In this document: piece after piece, positions 5,972 to 14,618 of the stretch
How positions within the stretch are numbered: the first letter of the stretch is position 1
Layout of the letters: every line of letters begins with the position of its first letter
Assembly: GCA_964470035.1 (NCBI GenBank)
Contig: CAYYBR010000089.1
Span: 1-15,332 of the forward strand
Length of the DNA: 15,332 bases
Origin: JAJRXG01 sp964470035
Lineage (GTDB): Bacteria > Bacteroidota > Bacteroidia > Chitinophagales > Saprospiraceae
Reading direction: 5' to 3'
Made by a program: the position numbers and the translations under genes
Notes under the pieces: model-generated
What the model was told of the DNA's origin: nothing
The model's database searches: none
What the model saw: only the letters and a program-made list of their open reading frames with translations

Positions 5972-7174
5972 ATGGATATCAATGTCCAAGGCAAAAAAGT
6001 ACTCGTAAGAGTGGACTTTAATGTGCCTTTAGATGGTGATGGTAATATCACCGATGATACAAGGATGCAGCGGGCTTTGCCTACACTCAACTATCTAGTT
6101 GAAGGTGGTGCCTCTCTTATACTCATGTCTCATCTCGGCAGGCCACAGAAAAAACTGAAAGAGGATGGCTCTATCAATGTGGAAAAGTTCTCGCTAAGAC
6201 TGATCGTCAAGCATCTGGCTAATCTACTTGGACGTCCTGTTAAGTTTGCTTCTTCGTGTGTAGGTCAGGAAGCCGCTTCTATGAGCAGTACTCTTCAACC
6301 GGGAGAGGTACTTCTGCTTGAGAATACGAGATTTCACAAAGGAGAATCAAAAGGTGATGAAGACTTTGCCAAAGAGTTAGCCTCACTTGCAGACATCTAT
6401 GTGAATGATGCTTTTGGCACTGCACATCGTGCACATGCTTCTACCACCATCGTAGCAAAGTACTTCGACAAGGCCAGCAAGTCTTTTGGTCTTCTGATGG
6501 AGTCAGAGATTAAACATGCTAATAAGGCTTTACACGATCCAGCCAGACCGCTTGTTGCCATCACTGGTGGTGCCAAGGTGAGTGATAAGTTGCTCCTACT
6601 AGAAAAACTTATAGACTTCGCTGACAAAGTAATTATCGGAGGTGGCATGGCATATACATTTGCGAAAGCGCAAGGAGGATCTATCGGCAACAGCATCTGC
6701 GAACCAGATAAGATGGATCTGGCTTTAGAGATAATAGAGAAGGCTAAGAAAAATAATACAGAGATCTTACTGCCTGTAGATAATGTGATAGCTGATGATT
6801 TTTCTAATGAAGCGAGTCGGCAGGTCGTCCCAACCCACGACATCCCTGATGGCTGGGAGGGACTAGATATAGGACCTGAGTCTAGGGCATTATTTGCGAA
6901 AGCGATAGAAGGAGCCCATACCATCATCTGGAATGGCCCAATGGGTGTCTTTGAATTTGAAAACTTTGCTCACGGTACTAACGACATAGCCAGAGCAGTA
7001 GCTAAAGCAACAAAAGAAGGCGCCTATTCTCTCATAGGAGGCGGAGACTCGGTCTCAGCTATAAAGAAAAACGGCCTTGATGATGAGGTGAGCTTTGTAT
7101 CTACTGGCGGTGGAGCGATGCTCGAGTTTCTCGAAGGAAAGGTTCTTCCTGGTATAGCCGCGATAGAAGGATAA
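5972..7174 (+). CDS. pgk: Phosphoglycerate kinase
   Basis: This enzyme transfers phosphate from 1,3-bisphosphoglycerate to ADP, giving ATP and 3-phosphoglycerate. The 400 residues include the signature RVDFNVPLD (13-21), the substrate-binding HLGRP (54-58), R120 and R153, K203 in AITGGAKVSDK, the nucleotide-loop region NGPMGVFE (321-328) and GGGDS (357-361). An in-frame TAA at 5960-5962 fixes the ATG at 5972. The N-terminus is somewhat shorter than in many bacterial enzymes, but all functional segments are present. It forms an operon with gap. The next gene begins 44 bases later with no clear terminator between, so read-through into the sugar genes is possible. Confidence 0.97.
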   Translation: MDINVQGKKVLVRVDFNVPLDGDGNITDDTRMQRALPTLNYLVEGGASLILMSHLGRPQKKLKEDGSINVEKFSLRLIVKHLANLLGRPVKFASSCVGQEAASMSSTLQPGEVLLLENTRFHKGESKGDEDFAKELASLADIYVNDAFGTAHRAHASTTIVAKYFDKASKSFGLLMESEIKHANKALHDPARPLVAITGGAKVSDKLLLLEKLIDFADKVIIGGGMAYTFAKAQGGSIGNSICEPDKMDLALEIIEKAKKNNTEILLPVDNVIADDFSNEASRQVVPTHDIPDGWEGLDIGPESRALFAKAIEGAHTIIWNGPMGVFEFENFAHGTNDIARAVAKATKEGAYSLIGGGDSVSAIKKNGLDDEVSFVSTGGGAMLEFLEGKVLPGIAAIEG

Positions 7175-7218
7175 AACCGAGTATTTGTTATCTTGATGCA
7201 GTAGTTAAACCAACTCAT

Positions 7219-8589
7219 ATGCGTCTTAAGATATCAGTAGTCCTAATCATTTGTTTGGCTAGTTCATTTCTATCTAGTCAAGATGGGTGGGTTCATCTCT
7301 TAGAAGGAGATGTCCCTAGCAGGTTTTTACAACTCAATGGTGATGCCTCTTTTGTTCTAGATGACGGTGTCATGATCGGTACTTCCAAGCTTAACACACC
7401 TAACAGTTTTCTAGCTACTAAGGAGCTCTACAGTGATTTCATCCTAGAGTTTGAAGTTCATGTAGACAATGGTTTGAACTCTGGAGTTCAGTTTAGAAGT
7501 TTAAGCCTCCCCTCTTATCGTGATGGTCGAGTGCATGGCTATCAGTGTGAGATCGAAACAAGTAGCAGGAAGTGGGCCGGAGGCATATATGACGAAGCAC
7601 GCCGTGGATGGCTATACCCTCTTACCCGAAACCCTAGAGGTAAACATGCTTTTGTTCCAGGAGAGTGGAATCACTATCGCATAGAAGCCATAGGACCTTA
7701 TATCCGCACTTTCGTAAATGGTATCCAATGTGCTAATCTTGTAGATGACCTTACTCCTAAAGGCCTGATTGCCTTTCAGGTACACAGTATCCATGATGAA
7801 GCTCTTGTTGGCAAGAAGGTGCGGTGGAGAAATATTAAGATCAAGACTTCAGGGCTGCAAGAAGAACGCATGCCTGTTCAAAATTCGGCTCCAGAAATCA
7901 GTTATCTCACAAACCAACTTACATCAGCAGAGCAAAGAAAAGGATGGAGGCTCCTTTGGGATGGTGTCAGCACCAGTGCCTGGAGAGGGGCTAAGAGCGA
8001 TGAGTTTCCGTCGAAGGGATGGGTTTCTCAAGAAGGATCTATCACCGTCCTATCAACGGGAGGCCTCGAGTCCGCTGCGGGAGGAGATATCGTAACTAGA
8101 GAACAGTTCAGCAACTTTGAGCTTAGCTTAGATTTCAAAATGACCGAAGGTGCTAACAGTGGTATCAAGTACTTTGTGAATACAGAGACTAATAAAGGAG
8201 CAGGCTCTTCTATAGGGCTTGAGTTTCAGATCCTCGACGATCAGAATCACCCAGATGCAAGCCAAGGTAAAAATGGAAACCGAACTGTCGGAAGCTTATA
8301 TGATCTTATCAGAGCTGAGAACTTTGAAAGTTCTAGAGGAAAAAACTTCAAGGGCGTCGGTCAATGGAATAATGCACGTATCGTCGTAAGAGACGGACAA
8401 GTAGAACACTGGCTCAATCATGTAAAGGTCGTCAGCTTCGATCGATGGAGTCAGACCTTCAAAGCCCTTGTCGAAAAGTCTAAGTACGAAAAGTGGGAAG
8501 GATTTGGTCAGGCACCTGCTGGGCATATCCTTCTACAGGATCATGGTGATGAAGTAAGTTTCCGCAATATAAAAATCAGAGAATTCTAG
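7219..8589 (+). CDS. Exported two-domain DUF1080 protein (3-keto-disaccharide hydrolase-like)
   Basis: A signal peptide (about 1-20, MRLKISVVLIICLASSFLSS) directs export. Two DUF1080 domains (PF06439, concanavalin-like beta-sandwich) follow, at about 24-208 and 238-455. Each carries the family landmarks: NSGVQFRS and NSGIKYFV, GYQCEIE and GLEFQILDD, GEWNHYRI and GQWNNARI, and a closing V-WRNIKI or VSFRNIKI. The domains are clearly diverged from each other. Family members have been linked to cleavage of 3-keto sugars made by Gfo/Idh/MocA oxidoreductases in Bacteroides; I recall this from the literature and it is not shown here. The next gene, 4 bases downstream, encodes such an oxidoreductase, which supports a joint role. 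Whether both domains are catalytic, or one only binds sugar, is unknown. Confidence 0.85.
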   Translation: MRLKISVVLIICLASSFLSSQDGWVHLLEGDVPSRFLQLNGDASFVLDDGVMIGTSKLNTPNSFLATKELYSDFILEFEVHVDNGLNSGVQFRSLSLPSYRDGRVHGYQCEIETSSRKWAGGIYDEARRGWLYPLTRNPRGKHAFVPGEWNHYRIEAIGPYIRTFVNGIQCANLVDDLTPKGLIAFQVHSIHDEALVGKKVRWRNIKIKTSGLQEERMPVQNSAPEISYLTNQLTSAEQRKGWRLLWDGVSTSAWRGAKSDEFPSKGWVSQEGSITVLSTGGLESAAGGDIVTREQFSNFELSLDFKMTEGANSGIKYFVNTETNKGAGSSIGLEFQILDDQNHPDASQGKNGNRTVGSLYDLIRAENFESSRGKNFKGVGQWNNARIVVRDGQVEHWLNHVKVVSFDRWSQTFKALVEKSKYEKWEGFGQAPAGHILLQDHGDEVSFRNIKIREF

Positions 8590-8593
8590 CGAT

Positions 8594-9922
8594 ATGAAAA
8601 AGCTTTCAAGACGATCTTTCGTCAAATCATCTACCCTAGCATCCGGTGCAGCAGTCATACCATCATGGTCAGCGAAAAGCTATCGCCGTATTGTTGGATC
8701 GAATGAAAGAATGAATGTCGGTGTCGCGGGTATTAGGAGCCGCGGAGCGGCTCATATAGCCGCTGCTAAGCTGTTTCCGGACCATGCTAATATCATGGCA
8801 CTTTGTGATGTGGATAGTAGACTATTCGCTAAGATCCAGGGTGAGCAAGGTCTAGACGATTCTTCAACAAATAAGTACAAAGACATCCGGCGAATGCTAG
8901 AGAATACGGATATCGATATTGTGACAATAGCTACACCAGATCACTGGCATGCTCCTATGGCTATACTAGCGATGCAAGCCGGTAAAAACGTCTATCTCGA
9001 AAAACCCTTCAGCCATAATCCTAAAGAAGGGGAATGGGTCATCCAAGCGGAAAAGAATACTGGTCAGGTGCTTCAGATAGGTAACCAACAAAGATCGGCT
9101 CCTACCAGTCGTGAGGTGATAGGCCTTATACATGATGGGATCATAGGTGACGCTTACTACTCGAAAGCGTGGTATAGTAATAATCGCGGCCCGATTGGCC
9201 ATGGCAAGCAAGTAGAGGTGCCAGAATGGTTAGACTGGGAACTCTGGCAAGGACCCGCTCCACGGCGTCCATATATGGACAACTATGTACACTATAACTG
9301 GCACTGGTTCTGGCACTGGGGTACAGGAGAAATTAATAACAACGGTCTCCACGAACTAGATATCGCCCGATGGGCACTACAACTAGAGTTACCTCATAGA
9401 GTGACCTCGGCAGGCGGAAGATATCATTATCAAGATGACTGGGAGTTTTACGATACTCAAGTCGCTGCATATGAATTTGATGGTGGCAAATCTATCAACT
9501 GGGAAGGAAGAAGCTGTAGTAAGTATCCAGAATTTCATGGTCAAGGCCGCGGCAATATTATATATGGTACAGAAGGATCAGTATTTCTAGATCGCAATGG
9601 ATATGTCATCTATGACAATGATAATAATGTGGTTAAGAAGGCTGATGAGAAAGAGAAATCAGCCACAACCGATACTAAAGGTGTTGGCGGATTAGACGCT
9701 TATCATTTCAAGAACTTTTTAGACGCTATCAGTCATGGAAGTGAGCTACATTCTACCGCTGAGGAAGCTCATAAGAGCACCCTACTCTGTCACCTTGGTA
9801 ATATGGCACAAGAGCACGGCGGTGCTCTTGACATAGATACTGAGACCGGTCGCCCGTACCACAAGGCGGCCATGGAAATGTGGTCACGAGAATACGAGCC
9901 TGGTTGGAAGCCAACGGTATGA
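8594..9922 (+). CDS. Tat-exported Gfo/Idh/MocA family oxidoreductase
   Basis: The N-terminus carries a twin-arginine signal, SRRSFVK (5-11), followed by a hydrophobic stretch to about residue 26, so the protein is probably folded with its cofactor and exported to the periplasm. The Rossmann domain starts with GVAGIRSRGAAH (43-54) and includes ATPDHWHAP (113-121) and EKPFSHN (136-142) with the conserved lysine. HELDIARW (253-260) places the usual His/Asp of the C-terminal substrate domain. The 442-residue length fits exported Bacteroidota members. Such enzymes use tightly held NAD(H) to oxidise or reduce sugars and glycosides. Neighbours 4 bases upstream (DUF1080) and 10 bases downstream (SDR) suggest a sugar or glycoside substrate, possibly oxidised at C3. 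The exact substrate cannot be read from the sequence. Confidence 0.9.
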   Translation: MKKLSRRSFVKSSTLASGAAVIPSWSAKSYRRIVGSNERMNVGVAGIRSRGAAHIAAAKLFPDHANIMALCDVDSRLFAKIQGEQGLDDSSTNKYKDIRRMLENTDIDIVTIATPDHWHAPMAILAMQAGKNVYLEKPFSHNPKEGEWVIQAEKNTGQVLQIGNQQRSAPTSREVIGLIHDGIIGDAYYSKAWYSNNRGPIGHGKQVEVPEWLDWELWQGPAPRRPYMDNYVHYNWHWFWHWGTGEINNNGLHELDIARWALQLELPHRVTSAGGRYHYQDDWEFYDTQVAAYEFDGGKSINWEGRSCSKYPEFHGQGRGNIIYGTEGSVFLDRNGYVIYDNDNNVVKKADEKEKSATTDTKGVGGLDAYHFKNFLDAISHGSELHSTAEEAHKSTLLCHLGNMAQEHGGALDIDTETGRPYHKAAMEMWSREYEPGWKPTV

Positions 9923-9932
9923 TGATAAGCTT

Positions 9933-10745
9933 ATGGAGATAGGAAGAGCAGATGATAAAGTAGTCGTTATCACAGGAGGGGCAGGTGTCCTCGGCAGTGC
10001 TATAAGTGAAGGCCTTTGTAGAGCGGGAGCTATAGTTTGTATCCTTGGGCGCAACTTAGAAAAAGCAGAAAGAAAGGCAGAGGAGATCACTTACGAAGGA
10101 GGAACTTGTCTAGCCTATAAGGCTGATGTACTGGATAAGGTAAGTCTTGTTAAAGTACGAGAAGCGATTCTAGCAGAACATCAAAAAATAGATATCCTCA
10201 TCAACTGTGCTGGCGGCAATCTAGAAGGAGCTACCATATCGCCAGCTGAGACATTTGCTGATCTATCCATAGATGATTTTAAGAAGGTAAATGATCTTAA
10301 CTTGCTTGGCTCAGTACTCCCAACACAAGTCTTTGTAGAACCGATGGTAAAGCATAATAAGGGCTGTATCATCAATATATCTTCGATGGCTGCTGATCGT
10401 GCGATCACAAGAGTCATGGGATATAGTGCTGCCAAAGCAGGCATAGATAACTTTACCAAATGGCTGGCTGTAGAACTCAACCAAAAACACGGCCCTAATC
10501 TTCGGGTCAACTCCATAGCACCTGGTTTTTATCTAGCCGACCAAAATCGCAGCCTGCTGACGAATCCCGATGGCAGCCTAACAGAAAGAGGCCAACAAAT
10601 CATCTCTAAGACTCCCATGGGCAGATTTGGCAACCCGAAAGAACTTATCAGCACGGTCCTTTGGTTATGCAGTGATGCGAGTAGTTTTATTACGGGCATT
10701 GTAGTGCCTGTAGATGGTGGGTTTAGTGCTTATTCTGGGGTGTAG
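9933..10745 (+). CDS. SDR oxidoreductase, D-mannonate oxidoreductase-like
   Basis: This 270-residue classical short-chain dehydrogenase has TGGAGVLG (14-21) for the cofactor, NCAGG (91-95), a catalytic Ser at 150/151, Y164 and K168 in YSAAKAG, and IAPGF after the active site. Its insert IAPGFYLADQNRSLLT and the ending VDGGFSAYSGV closely resemble the SDR group annotated as D-mannonate oxidoreductase, which interconverts D-mannonate and fructuronate. The residues after the second strand, LGRN, lack the acidic residue typical of NAD-dependent SDRs, hinting at NADP(H). It has no signal peptide and should act in the cytoplasm, unlike its two exported partners upstream. No uxuA-like gene is in the window, so a uronate pathway is not confirmed; another sugar acid or ketose is possible. 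Confidence 0.85.
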   Translation: MEIGRADDKVVVITGGAGVLGSAISEGLCRAGAIVCILGRNLEKAERKAEEITYEGGTCLAYKADVLDKVSLVKVREAILAEHQKIDILINCAGGNLEGATISPAETFADLSIDDFKKVNDLNLLGSVLPTQVFVEPMVKHNKGCIINISSMAADRAITRVMGYSAAKAGIDNFTKWLAVELNQKHGPNLRVNSIAPGFYLADQNRSLLTNPDGSLTERGQQIISKTPMGRFGNPKELISTVLWLCSDASSFITGIVVPVDGGFSAYSGV

Positions 10746-11545
10746 GATGAGTCCGCAAACTCTAGAAGTTTTTCATACACCTTACGTACATCATTTCTTT
10801 TATCATATAGCCTTGAGATACGATCTTCTTTGTCTTCTAGTCGTATAAGAGTTGGGTCTATGACCTCTTCAAATCTAACTGTCAGGTCTATGCCCCACTT
10901 CTTAAGTTGAAGATTCAGTAGATTATTTTTTTCTTCTCCTAGCAAGCTATGTGGTGTATGAAGTACATGCGACTTCTGCCGATGTTGCTCTACCCAATCT
11001 AAAATCAGTTGATTAGTCACTAACCAATGATTAAAATGTCTGCTACTTAGTAATGGCTTCCACCCTATTCTTGAAGATTGGAGTACCCTTTTATCTAGGG
11101 ATCTAACTACCTCTATGGGATGTCGTAACGTGATGATAAACTTTGCAGTCGGATAAATCCGCGACCACATGTCTAAGAATAAGGCAGCCCTAGGATCCTT
11201 CCATCCGCTATACGCATGTGTCGTACTCGGTGACCAAGCTTCTTTGAATAAAGGGTCAAAAGTATCATCAGAAGAAATAGTCTTGATTTTCTTTAGATCC
11301 ACTTTAGACCACCACGAAGCTAGCCTCTGCTTTTGGATGATATCCCTATGAAAGTCTACAATGGACTTGGACTCAAAATGTCCATATGGATTAGATACTT
11401 CAGCTTCTATCAAGTCATCACCAAGGTAGAGCCCAGCATGCATCAATGCATGAGCTAATAGACTGGTATGAGATCTATGCATACCAGTGACAAAAAGAAT
11501 CTTGCTATCGTCCAAGTTGCTTTGTTGGTGTCTTTGCGATCGCAC
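10730..11545 (-). CDS. Sulfotransferase-family protein
   Basis: The 271-residue protein has the elements of PAPS-dependent sulfotransferases: a 5'-phosphosulfate loop at GMHRSHTSLL (21-30), NPYGHFE (52-58), GWKDPR (114-119) and a 3'-phosphate region at LRHPIEVVRSL (140-150). The loop has His where most relatives have Gly (RSGTS), which is worth noting. Family members sulfate carbohydrates, lipids or proteins. No signal peptide is seen, so it should act in the cytoplasm. It starts at GTG (11545), which overlaps the TAG stop of the FG-GAP gene by one base (TAGTG), pointing to translational coupling as last gene of the leftward operon. Its 3' end overlaps the convergent SDR gene by 16 bases. The acceptor is unknown. 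Confidence 0.8.
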   Translation of the reverse strand: MRSQRHQQSNLDDSKILFVTGMHRSHTSLLAHALMHAGLYLGDDLIEAEVSNPYGHFESKSIVDFHRDIIQKQRLASWWSKVDLKKIKTISSDDTFDPLFKEAWSPSTTHAYSGWKDPRAALFLDMWSRIYPTAKFIITLRHPIEVVRSLDKRVLQSSRIGWKPLLSSRHFNHWLVTNQLILDWVEQHRQKSHVLHTPHSLLGEEKNNLLNLQLKKWGIDLTVRFEEVIDPTLIRLEDKEDRISRLYDKRNDVRKVYEKLLEFADSSYTPE

Positions 11546-13230
11546 TATCTTATCATGTGGACCTTGTTGATTTTAGGGTTGGTGATTTGCTTTTTATCCC
11601 CACCGGGGTAGCTAATCTCTGCACTCACAGGTTTCTTCCCTTGATCACCGAGTCCAAAAGTTAGCGTAGATGTTTGATCACTTGCGAGGCCCTCTCCTAT
11701 CACATAGACATCTGATAGTGTAGATCCATCATCGAGTGTTATCTTGACCTTACAACCTGCATGCTTCGCATTTTCTTCAAAGCGAAAGGCAATGTAGCTC
11801 TTATCTCCTCCCTCATTGAGATAGGCCCTTACTTTGCCATCGAGATTAGCATATAACATATCTGGATACCCATCCAGATTAAAGTCGGACACAAGTGGAG
11901 TGATAGCATAGTTTTTATTAACCACGCCTGCTTGATCTTCTACGGCCGCAAAAGTGCCATCAGGTCGCTGTATAAAAAATCTGCATGGCAACTTAAACAC
12001 CTTGTGCGGCGGAAACGCTACATAGTTTTCCGCTACCGCTAGATCTTGCCTACCGTCAAGGTTAAAATCTTCAAAGACTGCACCCCAAGAAAACTCAAAG
12101 TTGGTCAACTTGACCTCGCTTGCCACATCACTAAATGAAAATCCTCCATCATTACGATACAGCAACCAGTTAGAATTAAATACGTCATCCTCTTCTAGAT
12201 CTCCGCGTGCTAAAAAAGAAGGAACCGAGCTGCCTGTATTAGAGAAGAAAAAGTCTATCTGATCATCGTTGTTAAAATCTCCGACTCCTATGCCCATTGG
12301 GTAAGCATACTTGCCTGTTAGAGGATTAGACATCTCCACAAATTTCTTCCCTCCTTCATTCTTATATGTTCTCGCCTCACCTGTATCGTATGCCACAACG
12401 AGATCGAGAAATCCATCTTTATCTACGTCTACTAATACACCTTGAAAGGTATTATGTACATATGACAAGCCATATGCCTTCGTCACATCTGTAAATGACT
12501 GATCCCCGTTATTCTGAAGTAAGATGCTGGATGCACCATAGTTTGGATCCTTGAAGATCGTCTGCCCTTCCATCTGATCTTTACGGATATAAGCACTTAA
12601 GAAAATATCAGCATCACCATCATTATCGATGTCACCTATCGTTGTTGTGGCCGCCGAAGACTTACTATTAAGTGGCACCTTGAGATCTATCGTCTCAAAT
12701 CCATCTTCACTCCGCCTCAACCATCTCACACCGTAATCACCAGAAAGAATCAAATCTGTGTAGCCATTATCATCCAAGTCAAAAGATACTGCTCCATAGG
12801 TAACACCATCGGATTTCTCAGGCAGACTTATCTCGCTTGATACATTGATAAATTCATCCCCATCATATCTATAGATGGCATCCGCATCCATGAGGCCACC
12901 ACCGACGAAAACTTCATCCACACCATCATTTTCCAAATCTATGAGGGCCGATGCCATAAGAGGGAGGGATGAGGATTCTTCGAAGTTATTCTTAAAGTCG
13001 AAGTCCACTTTCGTAAATGTTGGAATCTCCTCACTAGGTACAGAGTAGTCACATCCTTGAACCTCCTTACCGTAGTCATCCGCTGGCAAATCACTCGACA
13101 AACAAGATCCTCCAAATCGTCCCCAATTCAACTCTTGATATGGGTCGGCAGTATCCCGCTTTAAATACCAGAGTATAGTAAAAACAGCAAGTAACAGTAT
13201 ACCGAAAACTATGACGAATGTCTTTTTCAT
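11545..13230 (-). CDS. FG-GAP/VCBS repeat protein with ASPIC/UnbV domain
   Basis: A hydrophobic N-terminal segment (about 4-22) is a signal peptide or membrane anchor, so the 561-residue protein faces outward. Seven FG-GAP repeats carry calcium-binding loops of the form DxDxDGxxD, beginning near residues 98, 151, 200, 268, 318, 388 and 449, which suits a seven-bladed integrin-like beta-propeller. The C-terminus (about 490-561) matches the ASPIC/UnbV domain, with GCKVKITLDDG, a DQTSTLTFGLGD segment and SYPGGDKKQI. This architecture is common in Bacteroidota surface or secreted proteins, where carbohydrate or protein binding is suspected. Two cysteines (43 and 60) lie before the propeller and could form a disulfide. 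It lies 45 bases after the PEBP gene and is coupled to the sulfotransferase downstream. The ligand is unknown. Confidence 0.88.
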   Translation of the reverse strand: MKKTFVIVFGILLLAVFTILWYLKRDTADPYQELNWGRFGGSCLSSDLPADDYGKEVQGCDYSVPSEEIPTFTKVDFDFKNNFEESSSLPLMASALIDLENDGVDEVFVGGGLMDADAIYRYDGDEFINVSSEISLPEKSDGVTYGAVSFDLDDNGYTDLILSGDYGVRWLRRSEDGFETIDLKVPLNSKSSAATTTIGDIDNDGDADIFLSAYIRKDQMEGQTIFKDPNYGASSILLQNNGDQSFTDVTKAYGLSYVHNTFQGVLVDVDKDGFLDLVVAYDTGEARTYKNEGGKKFVEMSNPLTGKYAYPMGIGVGDFNNDDQIDFFFSNTGSSVPSFLARGDLEEDDVFNSNWLLYRNDGGFSFSDVASEVKLTNFEFSWGAVFEDFNLDGRQDLAVAENYVAFPPHKVFKLPCRFFIQRPDGTFAAVEDQAGVVNKNYAITPLVSDFNLDGYPDMLYANLDGKVRAYLNEGGDKSYIAFRFEENAKHAGCKVKITLDDGSTLSDVYVIGEGLASDQTSTLTFGLGDQGKKPVSAEISYPGGDKKQITNPKINKVHMIR

Positions 13231-13275
13231 GAGAATCTATAGAAGCAAGGATGGATGTACAATATCAAGATAAGG

Positions 13276-13761
13276 TTATCTCTCGTAGTAGGTGACGATA
13301 CTGGCCTTTGCTAATGTATTCGCCCAAATATTGAATCCTACAACGGCAGGGTTAGTGTCTTTTGACAATCCAAGAGAATCTACGTTCAGTGCATATACGG
13401 TTATCTTATACTCATGGATACCGTGGCCTGGAGGAGGACATGGCCCACCATAACCATAAGTGCCATAGTCATTAAGGCTTTGTACTACTTTGGGTGGTGC
13501 CAGGTCGGCTGCTGGATCACCAGCACCTTCAACTAAAAAACTTTGATCTACAGATATATCTGTCACTAACCAATGCCACCAGCCGCTACCAGTAGGTGCA
13601 TCAGGATCGTGCATAGTTATGGCAAAGCTCTTTGTACCAGTGGGTGCATGACGCCAAGCAAGGTGTGGAGAAATATTCTGCCCACCAGCATCGCCAAAAA
13701 TCTCTACTTCGGTTGCTTGCCCTGCTAAACTTTCACTTGTGAGGGTAAATACATCTTTCAT
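13276..13761 (-). CDS. YbhB/YbcL-type PEBP family protein
   Basis: The 161-residue protein belongs to the phosphatidylethanolamine-binding / Raf-kinase-inhibitor-like family. Its anion pocket motifs are present: DPDAPTG (52-58), WWHWLV (61-66) and GGPCPPPGHGIHEY (105-118). The length is normal for bacterial members and there is no signal peptide, so it should be cytoplasmic. The biochemical role of bacterial PEBPs is largely unsettled. It lies between the NHL lipoprotein gene (57 bases upstream) and the FG-GAP gene (45 bases downstream) on the same strand. The start is the ATG at 13761, immediately before the conserved FTLTSESL region. Confidence 0.92.
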   Translation of the reverse strand: MKDVFTLTSESLAGQATEVEIFGDAGGQNISPHLAWRHAPTGTKSFAITMHDPDAPTGSGWWHWLVTDISVDQSFLVEGAGDPAADLAPPKVVQSLNDYGTYGYGGPCPPPGHGIHEYKITVYALNVDSLGLSKDTNPAVVGFNIWANTLAKASIVTYYER

Positions 13762-13818
13762 CCTTTGAAGTTTATGATTTATAGTAAGTCCAAGTATAAT
13801 TGGGTCACCTGTTTCTTC

Positions 13819-14616
13819 TTACCGCTTTTTGTATATCATCAGGTTTTTGCCCTTGTAGTTAGCAAGGTAAAGCCGATCTTGAAACCAAACCAAATCCGAA
13901 GGTTTCTTAATTCCTTCCTCAAGGATCTGAATTAAATTTCCATCCGTACTATAGATGATCACACGATCATTTTCAAAGTCGGTGACAAAGACTTCGCCAT
14001 CATGCACATATAACCCAGTGGCAGCATTGATCTCTTCATTTACTCCAAATAAACGTCGATATCTTCCATCAGTACCAAAGACTTGCACTCTATTATTATA
14101 TGCATCTGCTACATAGATCTCATCCTCATAGATCTGGACATCCGTAGGATAATACAACTCTCCTCGTGCCTGACCTTCCTTCCCCATAGAGATCCAGTCT
14201 TCACCACTTCCGTAAATAATCCTATGATTATAAAAATCAGCAATAGCATATACTCCATCCGATACATCTACTGCAGCTGGAGCATCTAAAGAATCTATAA
14301 GAGAGAGGGCTTCTCTTGAAGCATTTACGACAGTGATCTGATCTTTACCATACTCTGGCACATACAAGCTAGTTGCATAACCTGTTATGTGCATCGGTCG
14401 ATCAAAGTCAGTTTCATAGCCCAAGATTTTACCCGAGGCATCTAGGCGTACGAGTTGATTGTGATCACTATCTGATACCCAGAGTTCGTCACCTATACTA
14501 GCAAGGCCTAGTGGATTGATACCATCCAAACTCAAGCTAGATACATGATGCCAAGACGGAACTGATTTACAGCCTATCGTTGCGCATACTATAAATCCCA
14601 ATATAGCTAATCGCAT
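13819..14616 (-). CDS. NHL-type beta-propeller lipoprotein
   Basis: A short signal ends in the lipobox TIGC with lipidated Cys16, so the protein should be anchored to a membrane outside the cytoplasm. The remaining 250 residues consist of six blade-like repeats of about 40 residues, with cores such as DELWVSDSDHNQLVRL, TSLYVPEYGKDQITVV, GVYAIADFYNHRIIY, DEIYVADAYNNRVQVF, GEVFVTDFENDRVIIY and DRLYLANYKGKNLMIY. This is the NHL pattern of a six-bladed propeller, usually a binding scaffold and sometimes a hydrolase or lyase. No catalytic signature is obvious. It starts 2 bases after the stop of the heavy-metal-domain gene, so the pair is almost certainly co-translated. The ligand is unknown. Confidence 0.82.
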   Translation of the reverse strand: MRLAILGFIVCATIGCKSVPSWHHVSSLSLDGINPLGLASIGDELWVSDSDHNQLVRLDASGKILGYETDFDRPMHITGYATSLYVPEYGKDQITVVNASREALSLIDSLDAPAAVDVSDGVYAIADFYNHRIIYGSGEDWISMGKEGQARGELYYPTDVQIYEDEIYVADAYNNRVQVFGTDGRYRRLFGVNEEINAATGLYVHDGEVFVTDFENDRVIIYSTDGNLIQILEEGIKKPSDLVWFQDRLYLANYKGKNLMIYKKR

Positions 14617-14618
14617 CT

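Noticed and set aside
5555..5989. Minus-strand ORF of 144 codons across the end of gap
   Set aside because: It is a shadow of the conserved gap reading frame, has no recognisable domain and runs across the gap-pgk junction.
6397..6927. Minus-strand ORF of 176 codons inside pgk
   Set aside because: It lies wholly within pgk, antisense to conserved motifs, with a composition typical of a shadow frame.
4950..7174. gap-pgk as part of a novel system
   Set aside because: Both are standard full-length glycolytic enzymes in a common arrangement.
13762..13818. CCAA/TTGG hairpin between the PEBP and NHL genes as a terminator
   Set aside because: A 4-bp stem with no T run; too weak to support.
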